DNA from: an uncultured Muribaculaceae bacterium
GTDB taxonomy: Bacteria; Bacteroidota; Bacteroidia; Bacteroidales; Muribaculaceae
DNA: 44,091 nt
Assembly (NCBI GenBank): GCA_910589055.1
Contig: CAJURN010000002.1
Span: forward strand, 1-44,091
Reading direction: 5' to 3'
Below, in pieces: positions 1 to 7,167 of this stretch (positions are counted from its first letter, which is position 1; each line of letters opens with the position of its first letter). The translations under genes and the position numbers were made by a program. The notes beneath the pieces were generated by a model. The model was not told the origin of the DNA. It saw nothing but the letters and a program-made list of their open reading frames with translations, and searched no databases.

Positions 1-8
1 CCCTATCC

Positions 9-42
9 GAGGCTGCATCAGACGATGCAGCCTCTTTTTTTT
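9..42 (+). terminator. Intrinsic terminator of a gene lying left of the window
   Basis: A perfect 10-bp stem (GAGGCTGCAT at 9-18 with ATGCAGCCTC at 25-34, 6-nt loop) is followed by eight T residues at 35-42. This is a textbook plus-strand rho-independent terminator. The gene it serves lies outside the window. Confidence 0.9.
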
Positions 43-61
43 GCCCCTACCCGAAAGATTA

Positions 62-144
62 TTGGACCTATTAGACTTATAAGTCCTATGGGTCTAATAG
101 GTCCAATAGGTCTAATGGGTCTAATGGGTATAATAGGTCCAATA
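62..144. repeat. 9-bp tandem repeat with inverted arm
   Basis: Six consecutive 9-bp units of the form GGTCTAATA run from 91 to 144 with single-base variations. The first units are also the right arm of a perfect 15-bp inverted repeat (62-76 with 92-106). The block is non-coding and lies between the terminator at the left edge and the promoter of the glycosyl-1-phosphate transferase gene. Confidence 0.85.
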
Positions 145-179
145 TGATTCTCCTCATCGTCGGGCGATGCTGAAATAAA

Positions 180-211
180 TTTGGCATTGCTCTCACTTAT
201 TCGTATTTTTG
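180..211 (+). promoter_or_regulatory. Promoter of the WbpL-type gene, copy 1 of a shared element
   Basis: TTTG (180-183), a 20-bp spacer and TATTTTTG (204-211) match the Bacteroidetes primary-sigma promoter (-33 TTTG, -7 TAnnTTTG). The spacer is nearly identical to those of the promoters at 6998-7029 and 8801-8832, including GGCATTGC next to the -33 box. An imperfect dyad (GCGATGC about 164-170, GCATTGC 184-190) overlaps the -33 box. The expected transcription start is near 218, about 20 nt before the ATG at 240. Confidence 0.8.
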
Positions 212-239
212 TGTGCTTGCTTGGGCGGGCATATTGTTT

Positions 240-1199
240 ATGATTAAGTATCTTATTTGCCTTATAGTGCTGTTTCTGCTTGAAATGGCGTATTTCAAAA
301 TAGCGGAACGGCTGAATATCGTCGACCGTCCGAACTCACGTTCGTCCCATACGGTGGTGACGCTTCGCGGAGGTGGAATCGTTTTCCTCTTTGGCGTGTG
401 GCTGTATGCGGCTGCCACGGGATGGATGTATCCTTGGTTTCTGGGTGGTCTGACTCTTGTTGGGCTTGTGAGTTTTGCGGATGATGTGCGTCCGTTGCCG
501 TATCTGCTGCGCCTTGTGGTGCAGTTTGTCGCTGTGGCTTTGATGCTGGTTCAGTTTCTGCCATGGTCGGGCGCTACTGTGTGGATGTGGGCTTTGTGGC
601 TTATAGCGGGCGTGGGATTCGTGAACGCATATAATTTTATGGACGGCATCAACGGAATCACGGGAGCGTATTCTCTTGCCGTTCTCGCTCCGTTGATTTA
701 TCTTGACCGGAGGCTTGACTTCATCGACATGTCTTTTCTGTATGTCGTGGGGCTGAGTCTGCTTGTGTTCTGCTTTTTTAATTTCAGAAAGAGGGAGCGT
801 TGTTTTGCGGGTGACGTAGGGTCGATAAGTATGGCTTTTATTCTGTTTTTCGCGATTGCGCGGCTTGTCGCTGCCACGGGGGATTATTCTTATTTTCTTT
901 TTGCAGGGGTGTATGGCGTGGATGCCGTGCTGACTATATGCCATCGCATAATGCTGCGGGAAAATATCGTGCGCTCTCACCGCAAGCATGCCTATCAGCT
1001 TATGGCAAATGAGCTTCATATTCCGCACATGGTTGTGGCCGGGGGGTATACGGCTTTACAGCTCGCTCTGTCGGCGGGATTGGTGTTTCTGAAAGATTTC
1101 CATTACCTTTATGCCGGATGTGCCATAGGGGCGCTTTCTGTGGCTTATATCGTGTTTATGCGGCGGTACTTTCATCTGCATGATGAAACGCAGGCGTAA
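240..1199 (+). CDS. WecA/WbpL-type glycosyl-1-phosphate transferase (MraY family)
   Basis: Integral membrane enzyme expected to move a sugar-1-phosphate from a UDP-sugar onto undecaprenyl phosphate, the first step of a surface polysaccharide. The 319-residue protein is almost all hydrophobic helices with short loops carrying family motifs: RGGG near residue 43, a DD pair (SFADDV) for Mg binding, NAYNFMDGINGITG, GDVGS, and the HRKHAYQ histidine loop near the C-terminus. I chose the ATG at 240; a GTG at 213 in frame would lie at the predicted transcription start and adds only a poorly charged N-terminus. The gene stands alone between terminators. The sugar specificity cannot be told from sequence, and no polysaccharide cluster is visible in the window. 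Confidence 0.87.
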   Translation: MIKYLICLIVLFLLEMAYFKIAERLNIVDRPNSRSSHTVVTLRGGGIVFLFGVWLYAAATGWMYPWFLGGLTLVGLVSFADDVRPLPYLLRLVVQFVAVALMLVQFLPWSGATVWMWALWLIAGVGFVNAYNFMDGINGITGAYSLAVLAPLIYLDRRLDFIDMSFLYVVGLSLLVFCFFNFRKRERCFAGDVGSISMAFILFFAIARLVAATGDYSYFLFAGVYGVDAVLTICHRIMLRENIVRSHRKHAYQLMANELHIPHMVVAGGYTALQLALSAGLVFLKDFHYLYAGCAIGALSVAYIVFMRRYFHLHDETQA

Positions 1200-1224
1200 A
1201 GTGAGCGGGTTTATATATAAAAAA

Positions 1225-1256
1225 ACTCCGGGGGACGAATCCTCCGGAGTTTTTTA
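1225..1256. terminator. Bidirectional terminator between two convergent genes
   Basis: The stem ACTCCGG (1225-1231) with CCGGAGT (1244-1250) is extended by further G-C pairs. It has a T tract on the right (1250-1255) and an A tract on the left, so it can stop both the plus-strand transferase and the minus-strand pckA transcript. Confidence 0.9.
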
Positions 1257-1275
1257 TTATGGTCGGTACTGAAAA

Positions 1276-2919
1276 TTAGAGCTGGGGACCGGCTGCTACG
1301 AGAGCCTTGCCTGCTGCGTTGTTTTCGTACTTCTTGAAGTTCTTGATGAAACGTTCTGCGAGGTCTTTAGCCTTGACAGTCCATTCTTCGGCGTTAGCGT
1401 AGGTGTCGCGGGGATCGAGAATCTTGGGATCTACGCCGGGAAGTTCGGTAGGAATTTCGAAGTCGAAGATGGGGAGTTTCTTAGTGGGAGCGCTGAGGAT
1501 AGCACCGTCGAGGATAGCGTCGATGATACCGCGTGTATCCTTGATGGAGATACGCTTGCCTGTGCCGTTCCAGCCTGTGTTCACGAGGTAAGCCTTGGCA
1601 CCGCTCTTTTCCATTTTCTTCACGAGTTCTTCAGCATACTTGGTGGGGTGGAGTTCGAGGAACGCCTGGCCGAAGCAAGCGGAGAATGTGGGGGTAGGTT
1701 CGGTGATGCCGCGTTCTGTACCGGCGAGCTTAGCGGTGAATCCGCTCAGGAAGTAGTACTTGGTCTGCTCGGGTGTGAGGATGGAAACGGGGGGAAGTAC
1801 ACCGAAGGCGTCGGCGCTGAGGAAGATTACGTTCTTTGCAGCGGGACCGGCGGAGATGGGGCGAACGATGTTCTGGATGTGGTCGATGGGGTAGCTTACG
1901 CGGGTGTTTTCTGTAACAGACTTGTCGGCGAAGTTGATTTTGCCTTCAGCCTCAACAGTAACGTTTTCGAGAAGAGCGTCGCGACGGATAGCGTTGTAGA
2001 TATCGGGTTCGCTTTCTTTGTCGAGGTTGATAACTTTAGCGTAGCAACCGCCTTCGAAGTTGAACACGCCCTTGTCGTCCCAACCGTGTTCGTCGTCACC
2101 GATAAGGAGACGTTTGGGGTCGGTTGAAAGGGTGGTCTTACCTGTACCGGAAAGGCCGAAGAAGATAGCGGTATTTTCGCCGTTGAGGTCGGTGTTGGCC
2201 GAGCAGTGCATGGAAGCGATGCCCTTGAGGGGAAGGAAGTAGTTCATCATGGAGAACATACCTTTCTTCATTTCGCCGCCGTACCATGTGTTGATGATAA
2301 CCTGTTCGCGTGAAGTGATGTTGAATACAACTGCTGTCTCGCTATTGAGGCCGAGTTCCTTGTAGTTGGTGAGTTTAGCCTTGGAAGCGTTGTAAACGAT
2401 GAAGTCGGGAGTGAAGTCGGCGAGTTCTTCAGCTGTGGGGCGGATGAACATGTTGGTCACGAAGTGAGCCTGCCATGCAACTTCCATGATGAAACGAACA
2501 GCCATACGGGTGTCTTTGTTGGCGCCGCAGAAGCCGTCGACAACATAGAGTTTTTTGTCGGAGAGTTCGTCAACGGCAAGAGTCTTGCAAGCCTTCCATG
2601 CTTCTTCAGAAGCGGGCTTGTTGTCGTTCTTGTATTCTTCGGTTGTCCACCAGATGGTGTCTTTGGAGTTTTCATCGAGAACGATGAATTTATCTTTGGG
2701 CGAACGGCCGGTGTAAACGCCGGTCATTACGTTCACAGCGCCGAGTTCGGTAACGACGCCGCGTTCGAAACCTTCGAGAGTGGGAAGGGTTTCCTGAGCG
2801 AAGAGTTCTTCGTAGGAGGGGTTGTAGACTACTTCAGTAGTGCCTTTGATGCCGTATTTTTCGAGGTCTTTCTTGATCTCTGCTACACGGGCCTTCTTGA
2901 TTTCTTCAATGTTGCTCAT
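1276..2919 (-). CDS. pckA: Phosphoenolpyruvate carboxykinase (ATP)
   Basis: Cytosolic enzyme converting oxaloacetate and ATP to PEP, CO2 and ADP. In gut Bacteroidales it commonly runs in the carboxylating direction during fermentation to succinate; that role is family knowledge, not seen here. At 547 residues it matches the usual ATP-type length (about 540). It carries the substrate loop GRSPKDKF near residue 70, the P-loop GLSGTGKTTLS near residue 255, and the metal/nucleotide segment GDDEHGWDD shortly after. The ATG at 2919 fits the family N-terminus. It is monocistronic: a terminator lies downstream at 1225-1256 and a -7 box about 65 bp upstream. Confidence 0.98.
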   Translation of the reverse strand: MSNIEEIKKARVAEIKKDLEKYGIKGTTEVVYNPSYEELFAQETLPTLEGFERGVVTELGAVNVMTGVYTGRSPKDKFIVLDENSKDTIWWTTEEYKNDNKPASEEAWKACKTLAVDELSDKKLYVVDGFCGANKDTRMAVRFIMEVAWQAHFVTNMFIRPTAEELADFTPDFIVYNASKAKLTNYKELGLNSETAVVFNITSREQVIINTWYGGEMKKGMFSMMNYFLPLKGIASMHCSANTDLNGENTAIFFGLSGTGKTTLSTDPKRLLIGDDEHGWDDKGVFNFEGGCYAKVINLDKESEPDIYNAIRRDALLENVTVEAEGKINFADKSVTENTRVSYPIDHIQNIVRPISAGPAAKNVIFLSADAFGVLPPVSILTPEQTKYYFLSGFTAKLAGTERGITEPTPTFSACFGQAFLELHPTKYAEELVKKMEKSGAKAYLVNTGWNGTGKRISIKDTRGIIDAILDGAILSAPTKKLPIFDFEIPTELPGVDPKILDPRDTYANAEEWTVKAKDLAERFIKNFKKYENNAAGKALVAAGPQL

Positions 2920-2982
2920 AATTGTTGCTTTGAAAAAATATTATGGTTTTTAAGTGATTTCGGAGTTTTACTTTTCCACATG

Positions 2983-2990
2983 CAAAGGTA
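2983..2990 (-). promoter_or_regulatory. Probable -7 box of pckA
   Basis: Read on the minus strand the sequence is TACCTTTG, a match to TAnnTTTG, about 65 nt upstream of the pckA ATG. I did not find a good TTTG at the expected -33 distance, so the call rests on the -7 box alone. Confidence 0.5.
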
Positions 2991-3349
2991 GGAATTTTTT
3001 GGAATCTTTCTTCATATTATGGAAAAATTTCTTTATTAATTATTTTTAATTAAGCCTTGCCTTACCGACACGCGTGTTTACCCCGCGTTCCCCGGCTTGG
3101 ACGCCACGGGGACAGTGGAGTAAACACGTAGTTTTTTTGTCGTAGAAGGTATGTCGCGGCGCATGTCCGCGCACCAGGCCCGGTTACTTTCATAAATGTC
3201 GTTGTCGAAGTTTCCGCTTATTCTTCTGGTCAGTGGCCCGGCGGCACTTTCAGCCATCCGCAACGTCAATCGGGGATTTCAATCCCGGCGTCATCCGTCC
3301 CTTGAATATCGGGCTTCTGACTTACTAACGCATCCGGCAGGGCGAATGT
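2991..3349. other. Gene-poor interval with a large hairpin
   Basis: No convincing gene lies here. The main feature is a hairpin at 3073-3128: CGTGTTTAC (3073-3081) pairs perfectly with GTAAACACG (3120-3128), with a nested CCCCG/CGGGG stem (3090-3094, 3107-3111). On the plus strand it is followed by seven T residues (3132-3138), so it has the form of a plus-strand terminator, although no plus-strand gene lies upstream. A 63-codon minus-strand frame (3078-3269) spans it but is not convincing. Confidence 0.6.
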
Positions 3350-4126
3350 TTAAGGCAGTTGCGTTTCGGCGTAGATTTTTTGAATCACGAGGCTGCCGAG
3401 CGTCAGGCCGAAGATAGCGGTGGTGTGGGCGAAGGTGCCGTTTACAGCGGCTTTACGTGCCGTCCAGGTGTCGCTTTCTCCGGCTTGGGCAGGTACTTGG
3501 GCTTTGATGCGGTTGCTGAGACGCTCCGGAGAATAGACGCATTTGAATTTTCGCTTCGGGAAACGTCCCGAGCGTTTGAATTTTGTCCTGAGCGCGCGTG
3601 CGAGCGGACAGCCTTCTACTTTCCAGAACTCTGCCGTGGCGATTTTCGTGGGGTCGAGTTTCAGTGCCGCGCCCATCGACGAGTAGAATCCTTCGCGTGG
3701 GGCGGTAGCGGGGTCGGTGCATCGCAGGATAAGGTCGGCCTTGTTTTCGAGGGAGTCGATTGCGTCGATGGCGAAGTCGTAGCTTGGGATATTGAATGAT
3801 TCAGCCGTTGTCGAATCGTATATTCCCCGTACGGCCTTTATGTCGGCCTCGGGATTTATGCTCAGGAGCCTGTCGCGCAGCACGTCAACTTTCGGTTGCC
3901 CCACTGTGAGGGTTGTGGCCTGGAGCTGGCGGTTGACATTGGTTATATCAACCAGGTCGGAGTCGACAAGGGTGATGTGCCCCACGCCGGAACGCACGAG
4001 TGCTTCGGCGCACCATGAGCCTACTCCGCCCACGCCGAAAACTATCACGCTGCATCGGCTCAGCCGTTCCATCATATCCTCGCCTGCCGCGAGTGCTGTC
4101 CGTGAAAATATGTCTTTGTATGCCAT
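3350..4126 (-). CDS. tcdA: tRNA threonylcarbamoyladenosine dehydratase
   Basis: ThiF/E1-like ATP-dependent enzyme that cyclises t6A37 to ct6A in ANN-decoding tRNAs. At 258 residues it matches TcdA (CsdL/YgdL). The Rossmann ATP-binding loop GVGGVGSWCAEALVRSG is at about residues 31-47, followed by the acidic VDSDLVDITNVNRQ segment typical of the family, and a DAIDSLENKADLI stretch near residue 110. The ATG at 4126 gives the normal short N-terminus. It stands alone, divergent from the small transcription unit at 4281-4366. Other ThiF relatives such as MoeB are less likely because the protein is short and lacks the usual zinc cysteines. Confidence 0.93.
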   Translation of the reverse strand: MAYKDIFSRTALAAGEDMMERLSRCSVIVFGVGGVGSWCAEALVRSGVGHITLVDSDLVDITNVNRQLQATTLTVGQPKVDVLRDRLLSINPEADIKAVRGIYDSTTAESFNIPSYDFAIDAIDSLENKADLILRCTDPATAPREGFYSSMGAALKLDPTKIATAEFWKVEGCPLARALRTKFKRSGRFPKRKFKCVYSPERLSNRIKAQVPAQAGESDTWTARKAAVNGTFAHTTAIFGLTLGSLVIQKIYAETQLP

Positions 4127-4280
4127 GTTGTAGTCGAAATGATAGAGAAATGATAAATTTTCGACAAATTTCTGTTAATGAAGATTAAATTTAATAGCAT
4201 AATGTATTTGTCGTGGTTAAATTTTAGTTAAATTTTCAATTCCCTATCGACAAGTGCATTAAATAATGAAAAAATGTCCG

Positions 4281-4366
4281 TAACTTTGGACTGTGTTTTT
4301 CATAGTATTAGATTAAGATAAAGGTTTAAATGGAAAAAGAGAAGTTGTGAAACTTCTCTTTTTTTA
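4281..4366 (+). ncRNA. Candidate small transcript: -7 box, mini-ORF and terminator
   Basis: TAACTTTG (4281-4288) is a good -7 box; a start near 4295 would give an RNA of about 70 nt ending at a strong terminator. The terminator is a perfect 10-bp stem, AAGAGAAGTT (4337-4346) with AACTTCTCTT (4351-4360), a GTGA tetraloop and a T tract from 4359. A six-codon frame (ATG at 4330, MEKEKL, TGA at 4348-4350) ends inside the hairpin loop. The unit overlaps no gene. No clear TTTG was found at -33, so expression is an inference. It could instead be a terminator protecting the M16 gene from opposing transcription. Confidence 0.5.
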
Positions 4367-4387
4367 TTTTCACCGCCCTGCAACTGT

Positions 4388-5659
4388 TCAATCATTGGCG
4401 GGGCGGTAGATTATAGTAGCCGAAGGAGTTTCGTTAAAAAGTTTTTGAGCTGTCAGCCGCAGGTCGGTGGTAGTTACGGCTCTGCGCTCTGCCACGCGTG
4501 TGTTGATGTCTTCGCCGTGGATTTCAGCCAGAGCAAGCTCCTGAGCTTTGCCGAGATAGCTGAGATTGTTGAAGCGGAAAGTTGCTTCGTAGCGGTTGAA
4601 CGTACGGTTTAGCTCGCGTTCGGTTGCAGCTCCGTCTTCGGAGGCCATTTCCCGCACGATTTCCAGCATCATTTCCCGCGCTTTCATCGCGTCGTCCATT
4701 CCCGGACGTGTAAGGCGCGCGTTTAGAATAAGCATGCCTTCATGCTCGCTGCCGGTGATAGACGCATCGGCCGATGCAAAAAGCCCGTCGGCCGCATTGA
4801 CAGCAATCAGCTTGCGGTACATGCGCGAGGCATGTCCGGCTGCCAGAATATCGGTGAGGATGTCAGCTTCGAGGTAGCCCGGGCAGCCGTAAGCGGCCAT
4901 GGGAATTCCGATGGCTACTGCTGTCGCCGGAACATCGGCGCGCACCTCTTCGATAGTGTCCTTGGCAGGGAAATCCGGTTTGGGCAGCTCGCGCTTCGCA
5001 ATCTCGCGCGGATTTATGTCGCCGAACCATTTTTTGGCAAGTTCGCGGACACGCTCCAGCGTGACATTGCCGCACACGGTAAGCACGGCGTTGTTAGGTG
5101 CGTAGTGGCTGTAAAACCACCGGCGCACGTCCTCGTCTGTGACATTTGCGATGTGTTGAGGAGTCAAGCCTATCGTGGGCCACGAGTATGGATGTGTTCC
5201 ACCATAAACCGCCTTTCGCAGATAGTGGGCAAGTTCGCCGTAGGGGCGGTTAAGGCATTGCTGTTTGAATTCCTCGATTACAACATTGCGCTGCACTTCC
5301 AGAGAGCGAAGATTGAACGACAGAGCAAGCATGCGGTCGCTCTCAAGGTGAAAGGCTGTCTCGATATTCTGCGCCGGAAGAGTATCGTAAAAGTTAGTGA
5401 AGTCGTTGCTCGTCCAGGCGTTGTTAGACCCTCCCGCATCCTCGATTTCCCCATCGAAATCGTCAACATTCTCAGACCCTCCGAACATAAGATGCTCGAA
5501 CAGATGAGCCATTCCCGTAAGTTCGGGACTCTCGTCGCGTGCCCCCGTATCATAGAGAACGTCGACAGCCACCATGGCTGTCGACGGATCATATGAGTGG
5601 ACCACGCGTAATCCGTTACCGAGGGTGAAACGGTTTACGTCGATGCGGTTTTCGGTCAT
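4388..5659 (-). CDS. M16-family zinc peptidase, single-unit type
   Basis: Insulinase/pitrilysin-family metallopeptidase of 423 residues, about half the length of full pitrilysins, like the bacterial single-unit M16 proteins. The inverted zinc motif HLFEH is at residues 52-56 and the third ligand is expected in VIEEFK near residue 130, so the catalytic set looks complete. There is no signal peptide, so it is probably cytoplasmic. Its ATG (5659) overlaps the stop of the upstream isomerase gene, so the two are translationally coupled. Such proteins often act as homodimers or with an inactive M16 partner; no partner is adjacent, although a second, longer M16 gene lies at 27834-30665. The substrate is unknown. 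Confidence 0.93.
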   Translation of the reverse strand: MTENRIDVNRFTLGNGLRVVHSYDPSTAMVAVDVLYDTGARDESPELTGMAHLFEHLMFGGSENVDDFDGEIEDAGGSNNAWTSNDFTNFYDTLPAQNIETAFHLESDRMLALSFNLRSLEVQRNVVIEEFKQQCLNRPYGELAHYLRKAVYGGTHPYSWPTIGLTPQHIANVTDEDVRRWFYSHYAPNNAVLTVCGNVTLERVRELAKKWFGDINPREIAKRELPKPDFPAKDTIEEVRADVPATAVAIGIPMAAYGCPGYLEADILTDILAAGHASRMYRKLIAVNAADGLFASADASITGSEHEGMLILNARLTRPGMDDAMKAREMMLEIVREMASEDGAATERELNRTFNRYEATFRFNNLSYLGKAQELALAEIHGEDINTRVAERRAVTTTDLRLTAQKLFNETPSATIIYRPAND

Positions 5660-6546
5660 TTCAGAATCTTCATGGAGATTATGCGGATGTCTTCCTTGGG
5701 ACGGTCGCGGCCATCGGTCTCGGCTTTCTCGATACGGTCAACAACATCCATGCCGGAAACAATCTCGCCAAAAACGGTGTAAGCACCGTCGAGATGGGGT
5801 GCTCCGCCTACGCTTGTGTAGGCCTGACGCATTTCGGGAGTGACACTCTGAGTGGTATCTGCGGCCACGGCAGCCTCAGTCTGAGCCACGAGCGAGTCGC
5901 GCAGCGCTTCAAGTCCGGCACGGTCGCCGTTGCGCTGCATGGTGGTGATTTCGGCGCGGTGCTTCATTGCGAGCTCGTTGAACACGGCCTGCATGCGGGT
6001 GTTACGCAGGTGGTTTTCAAGCTGTGCAACCTCGCCTTCCGACATTTTTTTGCCGGTGACGATGTAGAACTGCGAACCCGACGACTGTTTCATGGGGTTC
6101 ACCTGGTCGCCCTGACGCGCAGCAGCCAGCGCGCCGCGTTTGTGGAAATGCTTCGGGAACACGATTTCGGCATCAATCTTATAATCCGGGCCACCGGCTC
6201 CGAGAGCCTGTCCGGGAGTGGCTGTGCGCGAATCCGGGTCGCCTGCCTGAATCATGAATTCATTTATTACGCGGTGGAAGAGAGTACCGTCATAGTATCC
6301 TTCATTCACGAGTTTTACAAAATTGTCGCGATGCAGAGGGGTGTCGCCGTAGAGAAGCACGGTGAAATCGCCCATTGTGGTCTTGACCTCCACCTTTACC
6401 GAAGTGGTATCGGCGGGAGCAGTAGCAGTCTGAGTCATTTTAGGTGATGTTGATTCGTTATTTTCAGAAGCGTCCGCCGCGCCGGCCTTGCAGGCATAAG
6501 CGCCCAGCAGCATCAGCGGCAGAAGCAATGTCATTCGGAAAGTCAT
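5656..6546 (-). CDS. Cyclophilin-type peptidyl-prolyl isomerase, probable lipoprotein
   Basis: Expected to catalyse proline cis-trans isomerisation in envelope proteins. The cyclophilin core shows TLFHRVINEFMIQAGDP, the SGSQFYIV strand and the closing FGEIVSGMDVVDRI. A charged insert of about 90 residues (from roughly KKMSEGEVAQLENHL to MRQAYTSVGG) splits the core, as in other Bacteroidales cyclophilins. The N-terminus has a hydrophobic segment ending in AYACKAG, an imperfect lipobox, so membrane anchoring is likely. I chose the ATG at 6546 (296 aa), which places the signal at the N-terminus; an in-frame TTG at 6597 overlaps the stop of the preceding gene and would add 17 residues. It is the middle gene of a three-gene operon. 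Confidence 0.92.
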   Translation of the reverse strand: MTFRMTLLLPLMLLGAYACKAGAADASENNESTSPKMTQTATAPADTTSVKVEVKTTMGDFTVLLYGDTPLHRDNFVKLVNEGYYDGTLFHRVINEFMIQAGDPDSRTATPGQALGAGGPDYKIDAEIVFPKHFHKRGALAAARQGDQVNPMKQSSGSQFYIVTGKKMSEGEVAQLENHLRNTRMQAVFNELAMKHRAEITTMQRNGDRAGLEALRDSLVAQTEAAVAADTTQSVTPEMRQAYTSVGGAPHLDGAYTVFGEIVSGMDVVDRIEKAETDGRDRPKEDIRIISMKILK

Positions 6547-6593
6547 GGCAAAGGGAAGCTCGTTTGGTTGATATGTAAAGTTGCCGGAATTTT

Positions 6594-6974
6594 TCAAAGC
6601 GCACCCTCGGGGAAAAGGCGCTTGTAGATTCGGCGGAAATTGTCATCGACAGGGCAAAGCTCATTGGCACGCTCGCGGTAGTCGGCTCCGTAGAGCCCCA
6701 CCATCAGGTCGGGCAGATACTTGTGCTCGCGGTCTTTGTCGATAGTCGAGGCCACCAGAGTGCGAATCGCCGGGGCATATCCTTCCGGGTCGATGGCATT
6801 GAGATAGCGGGCCGCGGAAGCGAGGAACTGGCCGTCGCGGTCGACATTCTTCATTATTTCCACAATTTCGTCAAGAACCTCGGGCGTACATTCGCCGATG
6901 TGATTTGCCAGATATTCGTATGTCAGCAGACCGTCAGGGTCCTGTTTCAATTTCTTTTTATCTTCGTCAGTCAT
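6594..6974 (-). CDS. Small acidic protein of unknown function
   Basis: I do not recognise this 126-residue protein. It is hydrophilic, rich in Asp, Glu and Lys, with no signal peptide or membrane segment, and looks largely helical, with repeated acidic helices around EVLDEIVEIMKNVD and DREHKYLPDLM that resemble tetratricopeptide-like packing. It opens an operon with the isomerase and the M16 peptidase, directly under the shared promoter element at 6998-7029, so a role linked to envelope protein folding or turnover is possible. The stop codon overlaps a TTG that could start the isomerase gene. Confidence 0.8.
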   Translation of the reverse strand: MTDEDKKKLKQDPDGLLTYEYLANHIGECTPEVLDEIVEIMKNVDRDGQFLASAARYLNAIDPEGYAPAIRTLVASTIDKDREHKYLPDLMVGLYGADYRERANELCPVDDNFRRIYKRLFPEGAL

Positions 6975-6997
6975 AATCGGGAATTTTTATTCGATGG

Positions 6998-7029
6998 CAA
7001 AGATACGGATAAGTGAGTGCAATGCCAAA
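6998..7029 (-). promoter_or_regulatory. Promoter of the three-gene operon, copy 2 of a shared element
   Basis: On the minus strand: TTTG (7029-7026), a 20-bp spacer, TATCTTTG (7005-6998). The dyad GCAATGC (7019-7025) with GCATTGC (7039-7045) brackets the -33 box exactly as in the other two copies. Transcription should begin near 6991, about 17 nt before the ATG at 6974. Confidence 0.82.
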
Positions 7030-7069
7030 TTTATTTGAGCATTGCCGAACGAGAGTATACATAAACAAG

Positions 7070-7106
7070 CCGCGCACACCTGAGCCTCAGGCAAAGGCGT
7101 GCGCGG
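7070..7106 (-). terminator. Probable terminator of the CotH gene
   Basis: CCGCGCAC (7070-7077) pairs perfectly with GTGCGCGG (7099-7106), enclosing a small palindrome (CCTGAGCCTCAGG). On the minus strand it is followed by a weak T-rich run. A second hairpin, CGGTGT/ACACCG (7124-7129, 7136-7141), lies between it and the gene end. Confidence 0.6.
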
Positions 7107-7167
7107 AAAAGTTATCGGTAAACCGGTGTCCTGCAACACCGTCAACAGCTATATGGAAACCAAATGC

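Noticed and set aside
184..194. Sigma-54 site (TGGCA...TTGC) within the shared promoter element
   Set aside because: TGGC and TTGC are too close (no room for the normal -24/-12 spacing); the TTTG/TAnnTTTG pair explains the sequence better.
3078..3269. 63-codon minus-strand frame near the hairpin upstream of pckA
   Set aside because: It spans the nested hairpin, has no promoter of its own and no known domain. Conserved RNA structure is a better explanation, but a small protein is not excluded.
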